The notes below the pieces were generated by a model. It made no database searches and was not told where the DNA came from. It saw only the letters and a program-made list of their open reading frames with translations. Below are positions 18,905-28,295 of a stretch of DNA of 64,000 bases, piece after piece. Each line of letters starts with the position of its first letter. The stretch's first letter is position 1. The translations under genes and the position numbers were made by a program. The stretch lies in NCBI GenBank assembly GCA_913062625.1, contig CAJXWP010000004.1:1-64000 (forward strand), given 5' to 3'. Source of the stretch: an uncultured Haliea sp. GTDB taxonomy: Bacteria; Pseudomonadota; Gammaproteobacteria; Pseudomonadales; Halieaceae.

Positions 18905-21268
18905 GTGACGACTGAAATTTGTACACTAGCGGAGATAACTGACGCCAGCGCGGGGGGCAAGGCCTATGGACTTGCGAGACTGTTAGCCATGGGCTTGCCC
19001 GTTCCGCCGGCCTTTGTGTTACGCAATGCCAGCACGGATTATTTTCCTGAGACGCTCGACCAGAGTTATCACGATCTAGGGAAGGAGGCAGTTGCTGTGC
19101 GTTCATCGGCGCTCGGCGAGGACGGCACTGACGCATCGTTTGCAGGGCAGTATGACACCGTGTTGAATGTAAGGGGTTCGCAGGAATTGCGCGAGGCCAT
19201 TCAGCGCTGTGTCGCTTCCGTTTCGAACGAACGCGCCCGCAGTTATCTGCAGGATCAGACTGGGAGTGATACCGCCACAATGAATGTTGTGGTGCAGGCT
19301 ATGGTGAATGCTAGGGCCGCCGGTGTCGTATTTACCGCGGATCCAGTCAGCGCCAGACGTGATCTATTGGTGATTGATGCCGTCGCGGGCCTGGGCGAGG
19401 CTCTGGTGAGCGGAGAGGCCACTCCGGATCACTATGGTGTGCACATCAGTGGGAACATCGTGCGACGGCAGTTGACGGCAGCTGAGCCGTTGCTGAGCGA
19501 TGGAGAAATATTGCTGATAGCGAAGGGCGCCCGAGCCGCCGCCACTCACGAAGGTCAGCCTTTAGACCTAGAGTGGGCAATAGACCAAGATGGCACGCTA
19601 TATTGGTTACAGGCAAGGCCCATTACCACGCTGCCCGAGGATCTCAATGAATTTGATACGGTGCTGCCGCGTCCGGATGATGTGTTAACGATTAGTAACG
19701 TCAGTGAAATGATGCCCGGCGCGGTATGTCCGTTGACGGGATCTTTTACCGGATGGGGCATTGATTACGGTCTGCAGCACATGCAGGTGGCCGTGGGTGC
19801 CAGGCCGGATATACAGAAAGACTGGCAGATTACCGCCTGGGCATATGGGCATCTGCTGCTTAATTTGTCCGGTAATGTTGTGATGTCTTCTGCGGTGCTG
19901 GGCTCTACGGTGGAGCAAACGGGTCAGACCCTATGTGGACGCCTCATTCCAGAACTCAAGGCATTTCCACCGCAGCCTTTTTTACGGCGCGTGATCAATA
20001 CGGGAAAGCTGCTGGTCTATTGCCTTCGAGCGCCTGCAGTCGTTAACCGATTTGGTGACGAGCTTGATGTGTTTGTTATTCATAATGAAATTGACAGTAA
20101 AGCGATGTGGAGCGAGCTTGAGAAAAAATCCGCTTTCTTTGACCACGCTATGGCGGTGCATATTCAGTCTTCTTCATTATCGGGCTTTCTGTGCAGCATC
20201 GTGGAGAATATGGTCTCGAGCAAATCCAATAACAGTACCAGTGAAGAACAGGGCGAGGCGGTGCGTTTGCTGGCCGGTGCCACCGGAGTAGAGAGTGCCG
20301 TGATGCTGGAGAAATTGGATAACCTCATTGATAGCGTAGTGGCGCATCCGGACGCGCAGCTGGCTTTTCAGCAGGCAACGCTGGGCGATGCGCAGTCTTG
20401 GTTGCGTAACGAGCCGACACTCGCGCCGATATTTGCGACTTTTCTGTCAGACAACGGGCATCGGGGATATCGTGAACTTTGTATGCGTGATCCGGCGTGG
20501 CGCGATGATCCCTCGTCACTTATACAAAGTATGCAGGCTTCCGTGCGAGCCCGTTTTATAACGGGAGGACGAAAGTCTTTGCACACTGTGAATATTGATT
20601 GGGCCAGTTTGAACCGCGGCCTTCGTTGGGTATTGCCTAAGGCACATGACGCCATTCGTCGACGGGAGCATACTAAGTCTCAATTGGTAGAGGTGGCTCA
20701 TCGGTTTAAGTGTGGGTTTCGCCACCTTGGAAAGCTGCTGCAAGATGAGGGCATATTACCCGACGCAGACCTGGTAAATTTCTTTAGTGTGAAGGAATTG
20801 CCCAGCTTTGTTTTGCGCCCTGACGCTGCTGCAGTGGACCGCGCCGTTGCGCGTCGAGAGGCTTTAGCGTACCAGCAACAATTTGAATTTCCGGAAATCT
20901 CGGTTGGTTTGCCGCAACCGTTGGAGGCGCGTCCTGCAACGATTGCTGATGGCGTATTGCATGGTCGTCCCGCTTCGCGCGGTATTGTCGAGGGTGTTGC
21001 ACGCGTAGCGATAACATTGGCAGAAGCGGCCCAATTGCAACCGGGGGAAATCCTGATTACCCCGATAACGGATATCGGCTGGACACCCTACTTCAGTTTG
21101 ATAGGAGGTCTGGTGACGGATCTTGGAAGTGCGGTCTCGCATGGCGCCGTCATAGCCCGAGAGTATGGGCTACCCTGCATAGTCAATTCCCGCGAGGGGA
21201 CGCGCTTTTTTAATACGGGAGATCGCATTCGGTTGGATGGCGATAAAGGCACAGTCGAGCGTCTGTGA
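18905..21268 (+). CDS. PEP-utilising enzyme (PEP synthase / rifampicin phosphotransferase-like)
   Basis: N-terminal ATP-grasp: GGKAYGLARLLAMGLPVPPAFVLRN, AVRSSALGEDGTDASFAGQYDTVLNV, DLEWAIDQDGTLYWLQARPITTLP; C-terminal swivelling His domain: LGSAVSHGAVIAREYGLPCIVNSREGTRFFNTGDRIRLDGDKGTV. GTG start downstream of GGAGG. Confidence 0.88.
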   Translation: MTTEICTLAEITDASAGGKAYGLARLLAMGLPVPPAFVLRNASTDYFPETLDQSYHDLGKEAVAVRSSALGEDGTDASFAGQYDTVLNVRGSQELREAIQRCVASVSNERARSYLQDQTGSDTATMNVVVQAMVNARAAGVVFTADPVSARRDLLVIDAVAGLGEALVSGEATPDHYGVHISGNIVRRQLTAAEPLLSDGEILLIAKGARAAATHEGQPLDLEWAIDQDGTLYWLQARPITTLPEDLNEFDTVLPRPDDVLTISNVSEMMPGAVCPLTGSFTGWGIDYGLQHMQVAVGARPDIQKDWQITAWAYGHLLLNLSGNVVMSSAVLGSTVEQTGQTLCGRLIPELKAFPPQPFLRRVINTGKLLVYCLRAPAVVNRFGDELDVFVIHNEIDSKAMWSELEKKSAFFDHAMAVHIQSSSLSGFLCSIVENMVSSKSNNSTSEEQGEAVRLLAGATGVESAVMLEKLDNLIDSVVAHPDAQLAFQQATLGDAQSWLRNEPTLAPIFATFLSDNGHRGYRELCMRDPAWRDDPSSLIQSMQASVRARFITGGRKSLHTVNIDWASLNRGLRWVLPKAHDAIRRREHTKSQLVEVAHRFKCGFRHLGKLLQDEGILPDADLVNFFSVKELPSFVLRPDAAAVDRAVARREALAYQQQFEFPEISVGLPQPLEARPATIADGVLHGRPASRGIVEGVARVAITLAEAAQLQPGEILITPITDIGWTPYFSLIGGLVTDLGSAVSHGAVIAREYGLPCIVNSREGTRFFNTGDRIRLDGDKGTVERL

Positions 21269-21370
21269 GTCACAAAACGCGTGAGACTGCTGCACTACTC
21301 TATTGAGACTTCAGAGGGTGTTATTTGATCTTTCGGCGAGCACGGGTTACTAGCGCGGGATAAATAGCAT

Positions 21371-21400
21371 AAAAAAAGCCGCAACCTTGCGATTGCGGCC
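21371..21400 (-). terminator. Rho-independent terminator of the YSC84-like gene
   Basis: Minus strand: GCCGCAA-TCGCAAGG-TTGCGGC followed by TTTTTTT (plus-strand arms 21378-21384 / 21393-21399, A-run 21371-21377). Confidence 0.85.
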
Positions 21401-21421
21401 TAGTCTAGATCCTCCTATGCG

Positions 21422-21997
21422 CTATAGAGCCGTGTAGCTGTACTTTTGCCCGCCCAGCGTCGCTTGATACATCAGGCCACCCTTGGCGATAGTGAAGATA
21501 GCCATACCCTTGCGGAAGCCCCCCAGTGAATTTGCTTTGGCGTCATTTTTGCCGCCGCTAATACCGGCTGACGCGCCACCGCCAGTATTGGCGGCCACCG
21601 AGGCACCTGCTGTGATCGCGACTGCACTGGCATCTGCACTGAACTCGAAGTTTCCAGAGATAAAGTTGATGAGGGCGTTCTCATTCTCAAAAAAGATAAT
21701 TTGACTGAAAGCCTGGCCACCAAGCTGCAAGCCAATAGTCAGTTGAGTCATATCAGCAGTACCGATGACTTCACCGCCCCGATAAACTTTTCCTTCGCCA
21801 AACGCTCCGCCAATACCGATCCCGCCTTTACCAATAGTAGGAAACACAGCGTAACCAACACTCTTGCCAAAGAAGGTGGCGCTTTCACCTGCGTTTTCGA
21901 AGGTTTTGATGGCGTCAGAGTATTCGTCTGCTTGCACTGTCAGGCTCGAGAGGCTGAACAGAACGAACGCCATCGTTAATCTAATCAATGTTTTCAT
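21422..21997 (-). CDS. YSC84-related lipid-binding/SYLF domain secreted protein
   Basis: Signal peptide MKTLIRLTMAFVLFSLSSLTVQA; SVGYAVFPTIGKGGIGIGGAFGEGKVYRGGEVIGTADMTQLTIGLQLGGQAFSQIIFF. Confidence 0.9.
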   Translation of the reverse strand: MKTLIRLTMAFVLFSLSSLTVQADEYSDAIKTFENAGESATFFGKSVGYAVFPTIGKGGIGIGGAFGEGKVYRGGEVIGTADMTQLTIGLQLGGQAFSQIIFFENENALINFISGNFEFSADASAVAITAGASVAANTGGGASAGISGGKNDAKANSLGGFRKGMAIFTIAKGGLMYQATLGGQKYSYTAL

Positions 21998-22105
21998 AGT
22001 TTTAGTCCTTTGGTGAATGAAAGAAGGCTGGAGGTGCTTGCGCCATTCAGAGCATGCCAAATGCATCATACAGCGTCAAGTGGATGAGAGTTATTAAGGC
22101 ATTAA

Positions 22106-22924
22106 TCAGACATAGGAGACAGCGCCCCCATCGATGCGTATGTTTTGGCCGTTGATAAACCCGGCGTTGTCGCTGCACAGGAAAGCGACTAGGTCCGCAA
22201 CGTCCTCACGAGTGGCCAGACGGCCACAGGGATTGGGGAACTCCTCAGTAACAATGCGGGCCACGATCTGCTCCCAGTCGTCGCCCCAGCCTTTTTTGCG
22301 CGCTTTAACACGATAGCTTGCCTCCAATGCTGGCGTGTGAATCAGGCCAGGAGACACCGTGTTGACGGTGATTCCCGTGCCCGCCAGCTCCTGAGTCAGA
22401 CTGACCCCCAGGTTGGCCAGCGCGCCCTTGGAGGCATAGTAATGAGGCATGATTCTGCCTGGTCGATGCGAGCCTATCGTACCTAGGTTAACGATCCGAC
22501 CCCAGCCGCGCTGTTTCATTGTTGGTACGATACCCTGCACCAATCGGGCCACGGACAGGACATTCTTTTGGTACATGTCCAGCCAGTCTTCAGTGCTTGC
22601 AGAGTCCCATTTTGCGAAACTAGCGGTGCCGTAGTTGTTGACTAATATGTCAACGCTGAGTCTCTGTGATTGCAACTGTTCCAGCACTGCCTGACACCCG
22701 CCTTCCGTGGCGATATCACCTTCTACAGAAAAACTGTTTTCCAAGGTCTGTGCAGCCTTGGTGGCACTACCATCACAATGATTACTGTGGACAATCACGC
22801 AGACGCCATTGCGTGAAAGCGTGCGTGCGATGACGGCGCCAGTGTTTCGGTCTGCACCAGTGACCAGTGCTGTCCTGTGGTTGAATTTGAGCTGCATGGT
22901 GGTTACGTTCCTGATGGCTTCCAT
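22106..22924 (-). CDS. SDR family oxidoreductase
   Basis: TALVTGADRNTGAVIARTLSRNG, ILVNNYGTA, YYASKGALANLGVSLTQELAGTGITVNTVSPGLIHTP; start may be the internal MQLKFNHRTALVTG. Confidence 0.92.
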   Translation of the reverse strand: MEAIRNVTTMQLKFNHRTALVTGADRNTGAVIARTLSRNGVCVIVHSNHCDGSATKAAQTLENSFSVEGDIATEGGCQAVLEQLQSQRLSVDILVNNYGTASFAKWDSASTEDWLDMYQKNVLSVARLVQGIVPTMKQRGWGRIVNLGTIGSHRPGRIMPHYYASKGALANLGVSLTQELAGTGITVNTVSPGLIHTPALEASYRVKARKKGWGDDWEQIVARIVTEEFPNPCGRLATREDVADLVAFLCSDNAGFINGQNIRIDGGAVSYV

Positions 22925-22995
22925 CGGAGTATTAGGCGATGTTACATTAGTGCCTTCAACGGATTATCGGCGCCGTCCGTTAATGAGAGAATTCC

Positions 22996-23745
22996 ATGTT
23001 GCGTAATGCTTTGCTCCTAATAATGTTGTGTTTCGGTTCTTTAGGGGCCACCGCAGATGGACTCAAGGTCGGCATCTCGACAGATTATCCGCCATTGGCT
23101 TACAAACAGGAAGGGCGCATCGTTGGCATCGAGGTCGATAATGCCACAGCGGTGGGCGCGATTCTTGGGCGCAAAATGACATTGGTGGAAATGCCTTTTG
23201 AAAAATTGATTCCAGCTTTGCAGGCTAGTGAAATTGACGTGGTAATGTCTGGCATGAGCATAACGGCTGCGCGAGGCAAGCAGGTCACCTTTATCGATCC
23301 TTATATAGAGGTCGGGCAGATGGCCATAATGCTGATGGATAATGCGGCACAGTTTTCCCAGCCTTGGTCAATCTACCGAAAGGGGGTGCGTGTGGGTGTG
23401 GAGCCAGGCACTACCGGCGCAGAATTTGCCAAGATGGAACTCGAGGAAGCCCAGATCAGCTATTTTAGTAGCCCATCCGCTGCCTTTGACGGACTGCGCG
23501 CTGATGATATTGATCTGTACGTTCATGATGCGCCAACCAGTTGGCAGCTTGCAACGTCGAAAAATAATGAAGACTTACTCAGTCTGTATGCACCGTTGAC
23601 CAACGAACAGCTAGCATGGGCGGTCCGCAAAGACGATGAGCGTTTAGCGCAAGCGCTGAGTGCCGCTCTGCAGACCATGAAAGGCAATGGAAGTTTGCGC
23701 TATATCCTCAATCGCTGGATACCCGTAACGGTTGAGGTGCGCTGA
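22996..23745 (+). CDS. Periplasmic amino-acid-type solute-binding protein (SBP_bac_3), orphan
   Basis: Signal peptide; LKVGISTDYPPLAYKQEGRIVGIEVDNATAVGAILGRKMTLVEMPFEKLIPALQASEIDVVMSGMSITAARGKQVTFIDPY. Confidence 0.9.
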   Translation: MLRNALLLIMLCFGSLGATADGLKVGISTDYPPLAYKQEGRIVGIEVDNATAVGAILGRKMTLVEMPFEKLIPALQASEIDVVMSGMSITAARGKQVTFIDPYIEVGQMAIMLMDNAAQFSQPWSIYRKGVRVGVEPGTTGAEFAKMELEEAQISYFSSPSAAFDGLRADDIDLYVHDAPTSWQLATSKNNEDLLSLYAPLTNEQLAWAVRKDDERLAQALSAALQTMKGNGSLRYILNRWIPVTVEVR

Positions 23746-23800
23746 GGACGGCCTGCTTTTATGCGCATCTTTGACCGCTAAACTAAGTAAAAGGAGTTTG

Positions 23801-24841
23801 ATGTTGTTGACACCGAAAAACATAAACAATTTATCGTGTGAGTGGCTGGCTTATGCGCTTGAGGCTCCGGTCTCTGGTTTCACCGTGACAGATGCTCACG
23901 CCGGCACCACTGGTCGCGCGGTGTTGGAACTGGAATATGGAAAACCGACAGATCTTCCCTCCCGGTTGTTTGTGAAGCTACCGCCTGCGGACGAACTGCA
24001 GCAGGCCTTCGTGACATCAAGCGGCATGGGGCGACGCGAGACGCGTTTTTACACAACCCTCTCTGCGGAGATTCCGGTACGCGTGCCGCACTGTTACTTT
24101 GCCGTCAGCGACGATGTGGGTGAAGATTATATTATGCTGTTGGAGCATTTGGAGGACAGTCGCTGTACTTTTAGAAACGCCAAAACGCGCTACGGTGAAA
24201 ACTATGTTCGTGAAGTGCTCGCAGCGTTTGCACGTTTTCATGCAGCGTATTGGACTTCGCCACGCTTTGATTCTGATCTTGCGTGGGTGCAGCCGCCCGT
24301 GCAGCATGAGATTGCGCTGCCTCTGATGGAGAAGGCTCTGAAGGTACACGCCGCTAGTATGCCATCGGTCTTCCGAGATATGGGTGAGCTGTACCTAGAT
24401 AGGACCGATGATATTCATCGTCTGTGGAACCGAGGAGCGCCAACATTGATTCATGGCGACGTGCACGACGGCAACCTATTCTTCGACGCGGATGGTCCGG
24501 GCTTTCTCGATTGGGCTTTAGTGGCAAAGGCTCCGGCCATGCGCGATATCAGTTATTTTCTGGCGGGGGTATTGACCTCAGCAGATCAGCAAGCGTGGGG
24601 GCCGGACATGCTTGACTATTACCGCAAGCAACTTCTAGCACTCGGTGCACCGGCCCCATCCGCGCAGGAACTTTGGCAGCAATATCAGTGGCATGCGGCG
24701 TATGTCTGGGTCGGGTCAGCGGTGACTCTGGCCATGGGAGATGCGTGGCAGCCGGTCAACTATATGCTGGCCTCACTCGAGCGACTGCATGCCGCGATGG
24801 AGACCCTGGGCTCAGTAAAGGCTATTCGCGCTGCTGTCTAA
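23801..24841 (+). CDS. Phosphotransferase (ecdysteroid-kinase/APH-like)
   Basis: TLIHGDVHDGNLFFDADGPGFLDWALVAKAPAMRDISYFLAGVL; AAGGAG RBS before ATG 23801. Confidence 0.85.
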   Translation: MLLTPKNINNLSCEWLAYALEAPVSGFTVTDAHAGTTGRAVLELEYGKPTDLPSRLFVKLPPADELQQAFVTSSGMGRRETRFYTTLSAEIPVRVPHCYFAVSDDVGEDYIMLLEHLEDSRCTFRNAKTRYGENYVREVLAAFARFHAAYWTSPRFDSDLAWVQPPVQHEIALPLMEKALKVHAASMPSVFRDMGELYLDRTDDIHRLWNRGAPTLIHGDVHDGNLFFDADGPGFLDWALVAKAPAMRDISYFLAGVLTSADQQAWGPDMLDYYRKQLLALGAPAPSAQELWQQYQWHAAYVWVGSAVTLAMGDAWQPVNYMLASLERLHAAMETLGSVKAIRAAV

Positions 24842-25035
24842 TGGCCGACTCGTTAAGTCTGCGGAGTTTCAGTCGGGAGGGTAAGGCGTATGAAAGGGGT
24901 GTCTCAATCTCTGCTGCGTCCAATGAGTGTGCGTTGTCTTTGGCTATTGGTTATATAGTGTCTTGTCTGACATACTGATGTTTGTTTATGGCAAGATAAA
25001 TTTTCTGCATAAAGCGGTAAATAAGGGAGGTGCGA

Positions 25036-25914
25036 ATGAAAAATTTCTTCCCCAGTAAAAAAGACTATGCAAAAGCCATTTCTATTTTAGACGCAAGGGT
25101 TACCATCCGGGTCTGTGCCGTGACAGTAACCGGACTCAGATTTCTGCGTCATTGTGGCGTCGCCGCTAGCGTTTGCTTTGCCGCTTCCGCTGCTTTTCAG
25201 GTTGCTCATGCCCTGGATGCTTGCCCGGGTCGAGCTGTGTCAGCGCACCAGGGCGTTACCGGTTTTAACACACTGCTGGACGGGCAGCCGGGAGCACCGC
25301 GCACGCCAGAATTTTATCTCATACCGTCTTATAATTTTGAACAAGAGAAGTTTGTAAATGAATTAAGTGTGAGCGTAGTACCGGGATTATCCGGTTTTTG
25401 GTGTCAGACGAGTTTCACGTTTGTTGCGCCTGTCGCCAGAGTGTTTGATGGCGATATTCACTTCGATAAATCAGTCGCAGCAAGCTGGGAGCAGCGGTGG
25501 CTGATCGATGACGGTTCATTGCCGACTGTGTCAACCGTCGTTGATGTGCTGACGCCTTACGATGACTCCAATGCAAATACTGAGATTTCACTGATCGGTA
25601 TCATTGCTAAATCCACCTCGTGGGGGGTGGTTTATCTGAACTCGGTGGCCTTGGCGGAAGACGCTAGTGACCTTTCTTCGGTCGATTTTTCCGGTGTAGT
25701 CGGCGCCAAACGTATCGTCAACCCTAAACTGGCGGTGTTTGCGGATATCGTCATCAATGAAGAGGGTTTGTATGCTCTGGAGCTGTCTGCCGAGCGTGAT
25801 TACAGTAATGGATTATCGCTCGGCCCCGGCATCAGACTGTTTCGTCCCAGCGACGGCTCTAATGATATCGATGTGTCGATAGGCATTGTCATAGCCAAGG
25901 TGTTTGGCGGTTAA
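25036..25914 (+). CDS. Secreted protein of unknown function, probably outer-membrane beta-barrel/transporter-like
   Basis: N-terminal hydrophobic segment, then alternating beta-rich sequence ending ...NDIDVSIGIVIAKVFGG; no specific family recognised. Confidence 0.6.
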   Translation: MKNFFPSKKDYAKAISILDARVTIRVCAVTVTGLRFLRHCGVAASVCFAASAAFQVAHALDACPGRAVSAHQGVTGFNTLLDGQPGAPRTPEFYLIPSYNFEQEKFVNELSVSVVPGLSGFWCQTSFTFVAPVARVFDGDIHFDKSVAASWEQRWLIDDGSLPTVSTVVDVLTPYDDSNANTEISLIGIIAKSTSWGVVYLNSVALAEDASDLSSVDFSGVVGAKRIVNPKLAVFADIVINEEGLYALELSAERDYSNGLSLGPGIRLFRPSDGSNDIDVSIGIVIAKVFGG

Positions 25915-25930
25915 GGTTCTGCCCAGGAGA

Positions 25931-26989
25931 ATGGTTATGAGAATACACGTCTGCCTTGCACTGTTACTGCTGCTGTGGTCTACGCTTGCGCCGGCCGAAA
26001 CACAGCGCGTTGGCATTAAGTCGGTGCCGCCATTTGCGATGCCGGATGGCCAAGGTGGCTGGACGGGAATTTCAGTAGAATTGTGGCAGCGTATTGCAGT
26101 GGGTTTGGGATGGAAAACCAAATGGGTGGTCATGGACAGTTCCCGTGCGCAGGTCGAAGCACTGGAAGCGGGCACTATCGATGTCGCGCTCGGAGCACTA
26201 TCAATGACGCCAGAACGCGAAGCCGTAATGAATTTTAGTGCCCCGTTTTATTCTACGCATCTCGCTATCGCCACTCCGGCACAATATGGCAACTGGCGGG
26301 GTGTGCTGAAGGGACTGTTATCGCCCGCATTTCTGAGCACAGTGGGTGTGTTGCTGCTGTTACTGCTGGCAGTGGGAGCGCTGTTATGGCTGGTCGAGCG
26401 TAAACGCAATCCTCAGGAGTTCGGCGGTTCCGTTACGGAAGGCATCGGCAATGGTTTCTGGTGGTCGTTAGTGACTATGACGACGGTAGGCTACGGCGAC
26501 AAGGCTCCGGTGACTTTTACTGGCCGAGCGCTGGCCACCATCTGGATGTTTGCCAGTATCATCATGATTTCAGGTCTCACCGCTAGTATTGCGGCATCGC
26601 TGACAGTGAACCAGCTCAATACTATGGTACGCGGCGTTCAGGATCTCAATCAGGTAAGGTCCGTTGCTGTGACGGGTTCTACTGGCGAGCAATTTTTGCG
26701 CAAGAGTGGCATTCGCATGCAGACGGTCGACACGGCCACTGAGGGGCTGGCGATGCTAAGAGAGGGCACAGCCGATGCGCTGGTCTACGATGAAGCGCTG
26801 CTGCGTTACCTGCTGAAGGATGCTGCGCCCGGCATCGAGATTCTAAGGCAGTCTATCGAAATGCAGTATTATGCGTTTGGTATGAAGTCGAGTTTTGCGC
26901 ATCAGGAAAAGCTCAATCAGACTTTGCTGGCTTATACGAGTGACAGCGAGTGGCAGGCGATACTCAACCGTTATTTGGGGCAGCGCTAG
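25931..26989 (+). CDS. Prokaryotic ionotropic glutamate receptor-like channel (SBP domain split by a K+-channel-like pore module)
   Basis: Signal peptide; SBP lobe VGIKSVPPFAMPDGQGGWTGISVELWQRIA; TM STVGVLLLLLLAVGALLWLVERKRNP; pore GFWWSLVTMTTVGYGDKAPVTFTGRALATIWMFASIIMISGLTASIAASLTV; then second SBP lobe. Confidence 0.92.
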   Translation: MVMRIHVCLALLLLLWSTLAPAETQRVGIKSVPPFAMPDGQGGWTGISVELWQRIAVGLGWKTKWVVMDSSRAQVEALEAGTIDVALGALSMTPEREAVMNFSAPFYSTHLAIATPAQYGNWRGVLKGLLSPAFLSTVGVLLLLLLAVGALLWLVERKRNPQEFGGSVTEGIGNGFWWSLVTMTTVGYGDKAPVTFTGRALATIWMFASIIMISGLTASIAASLTVNQLNTMVRGVQDLNQVRSVAVTGSTGEQFLRKSGIRMQTVDTATEGLAMLREGTADALVYDEALLRYLLKDAAPGIEILRQSIEMQYYAFGMKSSFAHQEKLNQTLLAYTSDSEWQAILNRYLGQR

Positions 26990-27084
26990 CGGGATTAAAT
27001 TATTATGCCTGCGGCCTGAGTCTGCGATGAACAGAAGTGCCGGTATCGCTCACCTCCCGCGCCGGTTGTTTGGGACGAAAATCT

Positions 27085-27372
27085 CTATTTTAAAGACATC
27101 ATAACCGCCAAAACTTCGGCACTGAGGGGCCTCGCTCCATGTCCTTTTCCAGTGGTGTCTGCCCCCAACAAGTGATCACCAGGCTTGAATATTTTAGTGT
27201 GTCCGGTGCTGGTTCAAATCTCGATCTCTCCTGTCAGCACAATGAACAACTGTCTGTGGGGAGACACGTGTGGCACTAAGTCCATTAGCGCCATGTCAAA
27301 TTCAAGGTGTTCGAAGTGGCTTTCTCCCTCAAAATCGCTATAGAAGCGAGTGAACGTGATAGGGTTTGGCAT
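27085..27372 (-). pseudogene. Cupin-domain protein interrupted by an in-frame TGA
   Basis: MPNPITFTRFYSDFEGESHFEHLEFDMALMDLVPHVSPHRQLFIVLTGEIEI*TSTGHTKIFKPGDHLLGADTTGKGHGARPLSAEVLAVMMSLK; TGA at 27214-27216 in the same frame as both halves. Confidence 0.8.
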
Positions 27373-27389
27373 AGCTAACCAACCTCGGG

Positions 27390-28295
27390 CTACTCATCCA
27401 TACCTGGAAAACGGTATTCATGGCCCCACAGATCGCCCTCGATACTGACGGTAGGCACATAGTTCTCCCAGTCGATCAGAAGACCGTCATAGCCATATTC
27501 TATGGCGATGCCGCCTGGCGCAAGAATGTAGACGGAGCACATATTGTCGTTAACATGGCGACCCAGCGTTGCCAGAAAGTGGCAACCTGCTTTTTTTGCC
27601 CGGTCCATGGCACTGCCTACCTCATCCATAGTCTCTGCCTCCACCATGATGTGCACGACGCCCAGAGGATGAGGGCCATTGAGCAGAGCAACAGAATGCT
27701 GGCGCGGGTTGTTGGCATGCATAAAGTTGATTTTCAGTCCGTCCATGCCAGGCGGATACAGGGTGTCAGTCAGGCCCGTGCCAATGAGCTGGGTGTAAAA
27801 CGCTGTTGCCTCTTCAATGTCCGGGGCGGGGAGTACGCAATGGCCAAAGCCCATATCGCCTGTCTGCTGGTAGGTGGTCACAAATCCAGAGACACCGGCG
27901 GGAGAGGCCAGCGGGACGTAGTCCAATTTGCGGCCCCAGTATAGTTCTAATGTATTTCCAGCAGGATCTTCAACGGTAGCGAATGCGCTCACGTAGCGAC
28001 GCTGAGCCTCCTCGGCTGAGCCCAATACAGCGGCATGTCCCGCGCCAGTGAGTTCATCAAGCGTAGTTTGCCACGCCGCTTCGGATGGATATTCCAAGCC
28101 GGTGGCTATCAGCCCATCCGCATCACTCGACTCAACCATAAAACGAAAGGGGTGATCATCCATGCGCAGGAATTGAGCGCCGGCGTCATCCTCAATCTGC
28201 GCGTCCATCAGGCCTAGTATCGTGGTGCCGAAGTCCATCCACGCTGCAGTGTCTGTTGATGCAATTCTCAAATATCCTGCCGCCGAAACTGCCAT
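27390..28295 (-). CDS. Type I extradiol (VOC superfamily) dioxygenase, HsaC/BphC-like
   Basis: AGYLRIASTDTAAWMDFGTTILGL, RMDDHPFRFMV, MGFGHCVLPAPDIEEATAFYTQLIGTGL, RHVNDNMCSVYILAPGGIAIEYGYDG, LWGHEYRFPGM; start at MAVSAAGYLRI. Confidence 0.9.
   Translation of the reverse strand: MAVSAAGYLRIASTDTAAWMDFGTTILGLMDAQIEDDAGAQFLRMDDHPFRFMVESSDADGLIATGLEYPSEAAWQTTLDELTGAGHAAVLGSAEEAQRRYVSAFATVEDPAGNTLELYWGRKLDYVPLASPAGVSGFVTTYQQTGDMGFGHCVLPAPDIEEATAFYTQLIGTGLTDTLYPPGMDGLKINFMHANNPRQHSVALLNGPHPLGVVHIMVEAETMDEVGSAMDRAKKAGCHFLATLGRHVNDNMCSVYILAPGGIAIEYGYDGLLIDWENYVPTVSIEGDLWGHEYRFPGMDE

Noticed and set aside
24673-24978. 101-aa plus-strand ORF
   Set aside because: Overlaps the kinase 3' end in another frame; composition not protein-like
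27214-27216. Selenocysteine interpretation of the cupin TGA
   Set aside because: The position is not a catalytic Cys/Sec site in cupins and no convincing SECIS-like hairpin is evident; nonsense mutation or sequencing error is simpler
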